Source: an uncultured Ruminococcus sp. (GTDB lineage: Bacteria; Bacillota; Clostridia; Oscillospirales; Ruminococcaceae). From it: DNA of 6,898 nt. Numbering within the stretch: position 1 is the first letter of the stretch; each line of letters starts with the position of its first letter. The stretch is taken from positions 1-6,898 of the forward strand of contig CAMWHN010000120.1 of NCBI GenBank assembly GCA_947174085.1, given 5' to 3'. The notes below the pieces were generated by a model. That model was not told the origin of the DNA, did no database searches, and saw nothing but the letters and a program-made list of their open reading frames with translations. Below are positions 1 through 6,117 of this stretch, one piece after another. A program made the translations under genes and the position numbers.

Positions 1-24
1 GAAATCAACAGAAGCTGTTTTATT

Positions 25-1575
25 TTAATAATTACCAGACGTATCTTCTTCTAGTTTAAATGCAATATCATAATACGCAATTTTGCCTTTTTCAAATCTG
101 GCACATTCAGCCGTAACAGTATCACCGCCCTTACAGCCATCTAACACAGCAAGAACATCATCATAATCAGAAACTGACTCACCGTTCATAGATAAAATAA
201 AATCATTTGGCTGTAACTCTGTATTTGCAATATCACAATCTTCACTAATTTCTGATACCCAAAGACTATTTTCAAGTTTTTTAGGCATTTCTGTTCCGAA
301 CATTTCTTGAAACTGCATAGAAGCATATTCTGTATTAGAAGCCATAAATACAATACCTATGCGAAATCTTCCAGAAACATAGCCATTTTCAATTAAATCC
401 TGTACCACTGGCAAGGCTTGATTTATCGTAATCGCAAAGCCTAAGCCTTCATAAGTTGCTTCATAACCAGACGCATATCCAGATGCATATTTAGAAGAAG
501 TAATCCCAATCACTTGCCCATACATATTGACAAGCGCACCACCAGAATTTCCGGGACTAATAGCGGCATCTGTCTGAATACAATCCATCATAAAGCCATT
601 GCTATCAGCTCTTACTTGGCGATTAATTGCCGAAACAATGCCCTTTGTAACAGTATTCGCAAGCCCTGCCGGATTGCCGATTGCAATCACATTTTCACCG
701 ACATAGACCTCGTCAGAATTGCCTAACACAGCCGGATTTAAATTCTTAGCATTAATTTTCAAGACAGCCAAATCTGTTTTATTATCACTGCCAATTAATA
801 CAGCATCAAATTCAGATTCATCGTCCATAGCAATTTTATAGCTATCACCCTGTACGACATGAGCATTTGTAATAATATAGCCATCTTCTGAAATAATAAT
901 CCCTGAACCTGTACCACTTAGCAATGATTTTCCAGTTTCAGAAATTTTATATACATAAACTTCGATAATAGATGGCTTTACAAGCTCAGCAACACCTTTT
1001 ACAGTGTATTCGCCGTCAACTGTTACGTTTTCATCTTCGGGATTTAATTCCGGTTTTTCCTGCATTTGCAAAACTACTGTATTTTGTATCGGTTCAGAAT
1101 TTAATGCACCATGCATTAAATCTGCAATTATGCAGTAAATACATAGCAAGAAAATCATTACTGCCATGACAAAAGCCATAAATAAAATTTTTTTATTCAT
1201 TACAATTGGCTTTGCCGGAGGTGGCGGAGGGCATTTTGGTTTCGGCGGTGGCGGTGCATAGCGTGGCGCATACATGTCACCGTAAAACATACCCTGTTGT
1301 TGTTGCTGATAATAATTCCCATAATAAGGCGGTTGCCCATAATTTGGCGGTGGGGGTGGCGGATAATAAGACTGTTGATAGGGATAATTATAATTCTGTT
1401 GGGGAATTTGTTGCCTTGGAATATTTTGCTGAGGAATATTATCCTGTAATGAATCCAGCTTTTCTGAAACAGGAATAGAGTTTTCTTGTTCCGGAAGTGG
1501 TGGCGGTGTATTATTTTCTGGTTTGGGATATGCGTCTGTGTAATCTTCAAAATTATTATTATTATTATCACTCAT
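25..1575 (-). CDS. HtrA/DegP-like membrane-anchored serine protease with PDZ domain
   Basis: A 516-residue trypsin-like serine protease of the HtrA (S1C) family, which degrades or processes misfolded proteins outside the membrane. Residues 1-126 are a low-complexity Pro/Gln/Tyr/Asn-rich segment, followed by one membrane span at about 129-152 with lysines at its N-terminal edge, so the tail should be cytoplasmic and the protease extracytoplasmic. The catalytic triad is visible: H239 in TNAHV, D268 in NKTDLAVL, and S344 in GNSGGALV. A PDZ domain fills about 400-510, including a QPNDFILSMNGESV core and an extra stretch near 412-436. Clostridial and bacillar HtrA proteins usually have one N-terminal span; the 126-residue tail here is unusually long and proline-rich. 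ATG 1573-1575 is preceded by AAGGAG that overlaps the kinase stop codon. It is the last gene of the regulator-kinase-protease operon, so it is probably a target of that system. The family call is very secure; the physiological substrate is unknown. I give no symbol because htrA, htrB and degP paralogues cannot be told apart here. Confidence 0.95.
   Translation of the reverse strand: MSDNNNNNFEDYTDAYPKPENNTPPPLPEQENSIPVSEKLDSLQDNIPQQNIPRQQIPQQNYNYPYQQSYYPPPPPPNYGQPPYYGNYYQQQQQGMFYGDMYAPRYAPPPPKPKCPPPPPAKPIVMNKKILFMAFVMAVMIFLLCIYCIIADLMHGALNSEPIQNTVVLQMQEKPELNPEDENVTVDGEYTVKGVAELVKPSIIEVYVYKISETGKSLLSGTGSGIIISEDGYIITNAHVVQGDSYKIAMDDESEFDAVLIGSDNKTDLAVLKINAKNLNPAVLGNSDEVYVGENVIAIGNPAGLANTVTKGIVSAINRQVRADSNGFMMDCIQTDAAISPGNSGGALVNMYGQVIGITSSKYASGYASGYEATYEGLGFAITINQALPVVQDLIENGYVSGRFRIGIVFMASNTEYASMQFQEMFGTEMPKKLENSLWVSEISEDCDIANTELQPNDFILSMNGESVSDYDDVLAVLDGCKGGDTVTAECARFEKGKIAYYDIAFKLEEDTSGNY
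1198..1575 (-). other. Low-complexity Pro/Gln/Tyr-rich cytoplasmic tail of the HtrA protein
   Basis: This is the region encoding residues 1-126. It holds an Asn run (residues 4-8, from five ATT triplets on the plus strand at 1552-1566), a five-residue repeat IPQQN-IPRQQ-IPQQN (residues 47-61, DNA 1393-1437), a run of six prolines (72-77), a run of five glutamines (90-94), four prolines (108-111) and five prolines after a lone cysteine (C115, P116-120). Tyrosines are scattered from 63 to 106. The composition predicts an intrinsically disordered segment facing the cytoplasm. No known domain is recognisable. Confidence 0.8.
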
Positions 1576-1590
1576 AAAACTAAAATCTCC

Positions 1591-3024
1591 TTACACATTG
1601 CCTACTGGTATCTGCACTTCAAAACATGTATATTCGCCTTTGACGCTTTTTACAACAATATGCCCTTGGTGCAAATGTACTATCTTACGTGAAATAGATA
1701 AGCCTAAGCCTAAGCCTGTTTTGTCTTCGCTACGAGAAGCATCTGTTTTATAAAATCTGTCAAATACTTTTGGTAATTCATTGTCAGCAAGCCCTTCACC
1801 TGTATTTTTCACACAGATATGTGCAATATTATCTTCTGTGTATAATCCAAAACTAATCACGCCGTTAGGATTTACGAATTTTACGGCATTTTCGATTAAA
1901 TTATATAACACTTGAAATAATAAATCTTCATCTGCTTTTGCAAATAATGCACTATCGTCCAGACCCTCTACGTCAACATGTTTGTCACTAATACGCTTCT
2001 CAAACATCAGGACAGTTTTAATTAATAATTTAGAAATATCTACTGTCTGTAAATGAATCTGCATTGCACCAGTTTCAAATTTTGTCAAATTCAGCATAGA
2101 ATTTACCAGCGTTTTCAATCTGTGAATTTCGTCTGCTATAATGTGAATATATTTTTTATGCTGTGATTCTGGTATTGTACCGTCAAGAATACCGTCTGCA
2201 AATCCTCCAATTGTTGTCATAGGCGTACGCAATTCATGAGAAACATTCGCAATAAAATTTTTTCTTGTAGATTCATTTTGTTCAATAAATTCAGCCATGC
2301 GATTCATGGTACAGCCTAATGCATATAAATTCGCATGTTCCGGTAATTCTACACGTTCAGAAAATTCACCCTCTGCATATTTTTCTGTTATTTTCATAAT
2401 TTCATCTAACTGACTATCCAAACGTTTTGCACCAATTTTGAATAATATCATAAATAAAATAATTGCAATTAATAAGCATAATACTAAATTTCTAACTAAC
2501 ATGCTACTATAATCCTGTACCATGCCGGCATCACTGACAGAAGCAAGATAATATTGTGCTACGTTTCTGTTTTGGTCTTCTAAATAAAATCTGATTGCAC
2601 AGCAAAACTGTGCAGACGTTGCCTCTGGTGTATAATAGCCAATTTGAATAAAATCATCTGTACGAAGATAAGCTCTAATCGCTGGTGTTAAAATTTCTGT
2701 TTTATCACCACTAGGATATAATACTTCGCCATCTTCATCACAAATCCAGATTCTGTAATTATATTCTGACTCTGCTATTTGAATTAATCTTGTAACATCT
2801 AAGCTTAGCATATCTTTTGGTCTTTGATAAATTTCTGAAATATTCGTCACTAAGGCAACACAGTTCTGACAAATTGCATTGCTAATCGTATCTTGATAGC
2901 TTGCAATCGCACTGCATGCCATAATCACACCTGTTAGCAAAATGCCTAATAACATTAAAATTCCTGACAAACGAAAATAATTTTGTGAAATCGCACTACT
3001 TTTATTATTTTCCAATAATTTCAT
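1591..3024 (-). CDS. Sensor histidine kinase (PhoR/BaeS-like, HAMP-HisKA-HATPase_c)
   Basis: A 477-residue membrane histidine kinase that phosphorylates the response regulator encoded just upstream. Visible order: membrane span about 19-43, extracytoplasmic sensor about 44-177, second span about 178-197, HAMP-like linker about 198-250, HisKA with phospho-acceptor H263 in VSHELRTPMTT, then the ATPase domain with N-box (LYNLIENAVKF, N375/N379), G1 box NTGEG (407-411), F-box FDRFYK (421-426) and G2 box GLGLGLS (437-443). The G1 box has Asn407 where Asp is most common, a variant also known in functional kinases. The sensor domain shows no family I can name; it carries a C52-x-x-C55 pair next to the first span and further cysteines at 95, 141 and 142. 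The ATG lies 3 nt after the regulator stop with only a weak ribosome binding site, so translation is probably coupled. The ligand is unknown. Confidence 0.95.
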   Translation of the reverse strand: MKLLENNKSSAISQNYFRLSGILMLLGILLTGVIMACSAIASYQDTISNAICQNCVALVTNISEIYQRPKDMLSLDVTRLIQIAESEYNYRIWICDEDGEVLYPSGDKTEILTPAIRAYLRTDDFIQIGYYTPEATSAQFCCAIRFYLEDQNRNVAQYYLASVSDAGMVQDYSSMLVRNLVLCLLIAIILFMILFKIGAKRLDSQLDEIMKITEKYAEGEFSERVELPEHANLYALGCTMNRMAEFIEQNESTRKNFIANVSHELRTPMTTIGGFADGILDGTIPESQHKKYIHIIADEIHRLKTLVNSMLNLTKFETGAMQIHLQTVDISKLLIKTVLMFEKRISDKHVDVEGLDDSALFAKADEDLLFQVLYNLIENAVKFVNPNGVISFGLYTEDNIAHICVKNTGEGLADNELPKVFDRFYKTDASRSEDKTGLGLGLSISRKIVHLHQGHIVVKSVKGEYTCFEVQIPVGNV

Positions 3025-3027
3025 GAT

Positions 3028-3726
3028 TTAAGATTCTTCGTCCAATTCAAATTTATACCCAACGCCCCAAACGGTTTTTAATGCCCAATGCGGAGAAACG
3101 TCTGCTAATTTTTCACGCAATCGCTTAATATGCACATCAATTGTTCTGGAATCGCCATAATATTCAAATCCCCAGACTTCATCAAGCAACTGGTCTCTTG
3201 TATACACATGATTTGGATTAGATGCCAGATAAAATAATAATTCTAATTCTTTTGGCGGTGTTTCCATGACTTTATCATTGACACGCAATTCATAACGAGT
3301 CATATTGACAACAAGTTTATCATAACGCACTTCTCTTGTCTCTGGTTCTATACTATTAGAACTTACTCTACGAGCAATTGCTTTAATACGAGCGATAACT
3401 TCTTTTGTATCAAACGGTTTAGAAATATAATCATCTGCACCGAGTTCTAAACCAAGTACTTTATCAAACGTCTCATTTTTCGCAGAAATCATAATAATCG
3501 GTACGTTAGAATCTTTGCGGATTTCTCTGCATACTTGTCTGCCGTCCATAGATGGCAACATAATATCTAATAAAACAATATCCGGATTCAATGCACGGAA
3601 TTTATTTACAGCTTCTTTGCCATCATTGGAAATAATTACGCTATAACCCTCTTTTTCCAGATACATGCGCAACAAATCACAAATATTCTGGTCATCATCT
3701 ACTACTAATACTTTTTCTAAAGCCAT
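3028..3726 (-). CDS. OmpR/PhoB-family response regulator
   Basis: A 232-residue two-component transcription factor, full length for the family. The receiver domain (about 4-118) shows the acidic pair D10/D11, phospho-acceptor D54 in LLDIMLP, S81 in the MISAK switch position, and K103 in SKPF. The C-terminal winged helix (about 132-228) has the typical PPKELELL start, the RDQLLDEVWG segment, the recognition helix around RTIDVHIKRLREKL and the closing TVWGVGYKF wing. It should bind tandem 11-bp-spaced DNA half-sites as a dimer, and such repeats occur in its own leader. ATG 3724-3726 follows AGGAG with 9 nt spacing. It is the first gene of the operon with the kinase and the HtrA protease. It resembles PhoP, WalR/VicR and CiaR-type regulators, but sequence reading alone does not decide which subgroup, so no symbol is given. 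Confidence 0.96.
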   Translation of the reverse strand: MALEKVLVVDDDQNICDLLRMYLEKEGYSVIISNDGKEAVNKFRALNPDIVLLDIMLPSMDGRQVCREIRKDSNVPIIMISAKNETFDKVLGLELGADDYISKPFDTKEVIARIKAIARRVSSNSIEPETREVRYDKLVVNMTRYELRVNDKVMETPPKELELLFYLASNPNHVYTRDQLLDEVWGFEYYGDSRTIDVHIKRLREKLADVSPHWALKTVWGVGYKFELDEES

Positions 3727-3735
3727 AATTTAAGA

Positions 3736-3740
3736 CTCCT
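3736..3740 (-). promoter_or_regulatory. Ribosome binding site of the response regulator gene
   Basis: AGGAG on the minus strand (within GAGAGGAGT), 9 nt before the ATG at 3724-3726. It is a strong site and supports this start. By contrast the kinase gene downstream has no clear site of its own. Confidence 0.75.
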
Positions 3741-3798
3741 CTCTTTATGTTGCAAGTATTTCAAAAATATGATTTTAAAAAAAACATATTCACTTTTC

Positions 3799-3804
3799 AT
3801 TATA
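3799..3804 (-). promoter_or_regulatory. Candidate -10 of the regulator-kinase-htrA operon
   Basis: The minus strand reads TATAAT here, placing a transcription start near 3792 and a leader of about 65 nt. At 16-18 nt upstream there is no TTGACA-like -35 (the hexamer with 17-nt spacing reads ATATAA), so the promoter may need an activator. A second TATAAT on the minus strand at 3821-3826 also lacks a good -35. Because the region is so AT-rich, the call is moderate. Confidence 0.45.
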
Positions 3805-3823
3805 CATGATTTTGAGATTTATT

Positions 3824-3864
3824 ATATTAATTTTTTATGAATAAATTATGAATTAACTGTAAAA
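3824..3864 (-). promoter_or_regulatory. 11-bp-phased direct repeats, probable response-regulator operator
   Basis: On the minus strand ATTCATAA occurs exactly at 3846-3853 and 3835-3842, 11 bp apart. In the same phase, 3824-3831 reads ATTAATAT (6 of 8 matches) and 3857-3864 reads TTTTACAG (4 of 8). OmpR/PhoB-family regulators typically bind direct repeats spaced 10-11 bp. The array lies about -32 to -72 relative to the predicted start, occupying the place of the missing -35. I infer autoregulation by the product of the adjacent gene. Confidence 0.5.
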
Positions 3865-3974
3865 CCCTAAAACTTACAATTTAGGCTTTCTGTAAAAAAA
3901 ATTAATAATCTTACTAGTTTCAACAGTTAAAATTATGCAAAACGCTGATTTTTAAAAAAACTTGCAAAATAGAC

Positions 3975-4002
3975 TTGATTTTTCCTGTAAAACTGGTAAA
4001 AT
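3975..4002 (+). promoter_or_regulatory. groESL sigma-A promoter with extended -10
   Basis: A -35 TTGATT (3975-3980), 16-nt spacer and -10 TAAAAT (3997-4002) preceded by TGG, which is a TGn extended -10. The predicted start near 4009 lies inside the left arm of CIRCE, as expected for HrcA-repressed heat-shock operons. An AT-rich stretch with a seven-A tract just upstream may strengthen it. Confidence 0.75.
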
Positions 4003-4006
4003 AGAA

Positions 4007-4033
4007 TTAGCACTCAACGAACGAGAGTGCTAA
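4007..4033. promoter_or_regulatory. CIRCE operator (HrcA binding site)
   Basis: A perfect inverted repeat TTAGCACTC-N9-GAGTGCTAA (4007-4015 and 4025-4033), identical in both arms to the classical CIRCE consensus. HrcA binds it and represses groESL (and often dnaK) until heat shock depletes active HrcA. It overlaps the predicted start and lies in the 5' untranslated region. hrcA is not in this window. Confidence 0.98.
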
Positions 4034-4057
4034 ATTTTAAACAGGAGGAACATATTC

Positions 4058-4345
4058 ATGACAATTAAACCATTGGCTGACAGAGTTGTCATTAAGATGA
4101 CCGAGGCAGAAGAAAAAACAAAAGGCGGAATTATTCTTGCAGGTTCTGCAAAAGAAAAACCACAGGTTGCTGAAATTGTTGCCGTTGGCGAGGGCAAGTA
4201 TGATGAGAACGGCAAGCTGATTCCTATGACTGTAAAAGTCGGTGACAAAGTTCTGACAAGCAAATATGCAGGTACAGAAGTTAAGATTGACGGTACAGAA
4301 TATACGATTCTCAAACAGGAAGATATTTTGGCAATTGTAGAATAA
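4058..4345 (+). CDS. groES: Co-chaperonin GroES (Cpn10)
   Basis: A 95-residue protein, the normal length for bacterial GroES. It forms the heptameric lid that caps the GroEL folding chamber in the cytosol. Visible landmarks are the N-terminal IKPLADRVVIK, the mobile loop at about 17-33 with the GroEL-binding GGIIL segment (23-27), the roof-loop region near VGEGKYDENGK (44-53), and the closing VGDKVLTSKYAGTEVKIDG and ILKQEDILAIVE strands. ATG 4058 follows an AGGAGG (4043-4048) with 9 nt spacing. It is the first gene of the CIRCE-controlled operon, 26 nt before groEL. Nothing is truncated. It may also be annotated groS. Confidence 0.99.
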   Translation: MTIKPLADRVVIKMTEAEEKTKGGIILAGSAKEKPQVAEIVAVGEGKYDENGKLIPMTVKVGDKVLTSKYAGTEVKIDGTEYTILKQEDILAIVE

Positions 4346-4357
4346 TTTTTGATAGAT

Positions 4358-4362
4358 AGGAG
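4358..4362 (+). promoter_or_regulatory. Ribosome binding site deciding the groEL start
   Basis: AGGAG stands 9 nt before ATG 4372 but only 3 nt before an in-frame TTG at 4366. The spacing, and the universal GroEL N-terminus MAKDIKYG, fix the ATG as the start. Confidence 0.85.
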
Positions 4363-4371
4363 ATTTTGACC

Positions 4372-5994
4372 ATGGCAAAAGATATTAAATATGGTGAAGA
4401 TGCTAGAAAAGCATTACAAGCAGGTATTGACAAGCTTGCAGATACTGTAAAAATTACACTGGGACCAAAAGGCAGAAATGTTGTATTAGATAAAAAATTT
4501 GGCGCACCATTAATTACAAATGACGGTGTGACAATCGCAAAAGATATTGAATTAGAAGACGCTTTTGAAAATATGGGCGCACAGCTCGTAAAAGAAGTTG
4601 CTACTAAAACAAATGACGCTGCCGGTGATGGTACTACTACAGCTACTTTGCTCGCACAGGCTATTGTTCGTGAGGGTATGAAAAATATTGCAGCAGGCGC
4701 AAATCCTATGATTCTCAAAAAAGGTATTGCAAAAGCTGTAGATACTGCTGTTGAGAATATTAAATCTAATTCTAAGCCTGTTGAGGGTACAGAAGATATT
4801 GCCAGAGTTGGTACAGTTTCTTCTGCTGACGAAAGCGTTGGTAAATTAATTGCAGAAGCAATGGAAAAAGTAACTTCTGACGGTGTTATTACTATCGAAG
4901 AAAGCAAAACTGCTGAAACTTACAGCGAAGTTGTAGAAGGTATGCAGTTTGACAGAGGCTATATTTCTCCTTATATGGTAACTGACACTGAAAAAATGGA
5001 AGCTGTTTATGATGACGCTTATGTTTTAATTACTGATAAAAAAATTGGCAGTATTCAGGAAATTCTCCCACTCTTAGAACAAATGGTACAGTCTGGCAGA
5101 AAACTCGTGATTATTGCTGAAGATATTGAGGGCGAAGCTCTTACAACAATTATTTTAAATAATTTGAGAGGTACATTCAAGTGTGCCGCTGTGAAAGCTC
5201 CTGGTTTCGGTGACAGACGCAAAGAAATGCTGAGAGATATTGCCGTATTAACAGGCGGTGAAGTTATCACAGAAGAACTTGGTTTAGAACTCAAAGATAC
5301 AACTATTGCACAGCTTGGTAAAGCTCGTCAAGTTGTCATTCAGAAAGAAAATACTATCATTGTAGACGGTGCAGGCGAACAAGAAGCAATTTCTGCTAGA
5401 ATTGCACAGATTAAATCTCAAATCGAGAGTGCTACTTCTGATTTCGACCGTGAAAAATTGCAGGAAAGACTTGCAAAACTTTCTGGTGGTGTTGCTGTTA
5501 TCAAAGTCGGCGCAGCAACTGAAATCGAAATGAAAGAAAAGAAACTCCGTATTGAAGATGCACTTGCCGCTACAAAAGCCGCTGTTGAAGAAGGTATTGT
5601 TGCTGGTGGTGGTACTGCTTTAATTAATGCGATTCCGGCTGTGAATGCTTTAATTGACACACTGGACGGCGATGAAAAAACTGGCGCACAGATTATCTGC
5701 AAGGCTTTAGAAGCACCATTACGTCAGATTGCTTTAAATGCAGGTCTTGAAGGCAGTGTAATTATTGACAAAATTATCAGCTCCAATAAAATTGGCTATG
5801 GTTTTGATGCTTATAACGAAACTTATGTGGATATGATTCCTGTTGGTATCGTTGACCCAACAAAAGTAACTAGAAGTGCGCTCCAGAATGCCGCTTCCGT
5901 TGCTGCTATGGTTCTCACAACAGAAAGCTTAGTTGCAGATATTAAAGAACCTGAACCTCCAGCACCTCCAATGCCTGCCGGTGGTATGTATTAA
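4372..5994 (+). CDS. groEL: Chaperonin GroEL (Hsp60)
   Basis: A 540-residue, full-length ATP-dependent chaperonin that folds proteins in the cytosol as a double ring with GroES. From ATG 4372 the protein begins MAKDIKYGEDAR. Nucleotide and catalytic landmarks are present: TLGPKGRNV (29-37), D51 in TNDGVT, GDGTTTAT with D86, and D396 in RIEDAL, matching E. coli D52, D87 and D398. The chaperonin signature AAVEEGIVAGGG is at 403-414. The C-terminus is a short proline-rich stretch (PEPPAPPMPAGGMY) with a single GGM instead of the long GGM repeat of E. coli. An in-frame TTG at 4366 would add two residues but is too close to the ribosome site. The gene ends in tandem stops (TAA TAA) ahead of a strong terminator. 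It may also be annotated groL. Confidence 0.99.
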   Translation: MAKDIKYGEDARKALQAGIDKLADTVKITLGPKGRNVVLDKKFGAPLITNDGVTIAKDIELEDAFENMGAQLVKEVATKTNDAAGDGTTTATLLAQAIVREGMKNIAAGANPMILKKGIAKAVDTAVENIKSNSKPVEGTEDIARVGTVSSADESVGKLIAEAMEKVTSDGVITIEESKTAETYSEVVEGMQFDRGYISPYMVTDTEKMEAVYDDAYVLITDKKIGSIQEILPLLEQMVQSGRKLVIIAEDIEGEALTTIILNNLRGTFKCAAVKAPGFGDRRKEMLRDIAVLTGGEVITEELGLELKDTTIAQLGKARQVVIQKENTIIVDGAGEQEAISARIAQIKSQIESATSDFDREKLQERLAKLSGGVAVIKVGAATEIEMKEKKLRIEDALAATKAAVEEGIVAGGGTALINAIPAVNALIDTLDGDEKTGAQIICKALEAPLRQIALNAGLEGSVIIDKIISSNKIGYGFDAYNETYVDMIPVGIVDPTKVTRSALQNAASVAAMVLTTESLVADIKEPEPPAPPMPAGGMY

Positions 5995-6015
5995 TAAAAT
6001 GATTCAAATTATTTT

Positions 6016-6055
6016 CGCTCTGTTGTATGCTTACAGCAGAGCGATTTGTTTTTTT
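6016..6055 (+). terminator. Rho-independent terminator of groESL
   Basis: CGCTCTGTTGT (6016-6026) pairs with ACAGCAGAGCG (6033-6043) as an 11-bp stem with one G-U pair and a 6-nt loop, followed by ATTTG and a run of seven T. It lies 22 nt after the groEL stop. Confidence 0.93.
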
Positions 6056-6064
6056 AATTCTTAA

Positions 6065-6093
6065 TTGACAGATGTCTTATTTTGTAGTATAAT
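6065..6093 (+). promoter_or_regulatory. Perfect consensus sigma-A promoter of the HD-domain gene
   Basis: TTGACA (6065-6070), 17-nt spacer, TATAAT (6088-6093): both hexamers and the spacing match the sigma-A consensus exactly. The expected start is near 6100, leaving a leader of only about 18 nt to ATG 6118. Confidence 0.85.
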
Positions 6094-6117
6094 AAATATT
6101 ACTAAAAAAGAAGGGAT

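Larger units (their letters stand above)
3727..4057. other. Divergent intergenic region between the regulator operon and groES
   Basis: These 331 bases contain no credible gene. Reading left to right they hold the regulator ribosome site and candidate -10, the 11-bp-phased repeats, a 6-bp inverted repeat CCTAAA/TTTAGG (3866-3885), an A/T-tract stretch (about 3950-3970) that could act as an UP element, the groESL promoter, CIRCE and the groES ribosome site. The octamer CTGTAAAA appears three times on the plus strand (3857-3864, 3890-3897, 3985-3992). Confidence 0.7.

Noticed and set aside
7..19. Small hairpin AACAG-AAG-CTGTT just past the protease stop, considered as operon terminator
   Set aside because: Only a 5-bp stem, and in the direction of the protease operon no T-run is visible before the window ends. 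The plus-strand side has a T-rich tail, so it could belong to a convergent gene outside the window, but this cannot be judged.
514..1478. Plus-strand open frames at 514-726, 972-1169 and 1206-1478 opposite the protease gene
   Set aside because: They lie wholly antisense to a conserved protease gene, lack ribosome sites, and encode no recognisable domain. The frame at 1206-1478 simply mirrors the repetitive proline/glutamine codons.
1200..1571. Minus-strand frame of 123 codons inside the protease N-terminal region
   Set aside because: A shifted frame within the protease gene; its Ile/His/Arg-rich content comes from reading Asn/Gln/Pro codons out of frame.
1486..1692. Plus-strand open frame across the kinase-protease junction
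   Set aside because: Antisense to the ends of both genes, with no ribosome site or recognisable features; its hydrophobic and aromatic run reflects the AT-rich complement.
3866..3885. Inverted repeat CCTAAA-N8-TTTAGG in the divergent region, considered as terminator or operator
   Set aside because: The stem is 6 bp with an 8-nt loop and no following T-run on the plus strand; on the minus strand it lies upstream of the operon it would have to end. Kept only as a note.
4030..5702. Minus-strand open frames opposite groES and groEL (the longest 4311-4907)
   Set aside because: Fully or almost fully antisense to highly conserved chaperonin genes; Ser/Ala/Ile-rich products are typical complements of such codon use, and there is no promoter or ribosome site.
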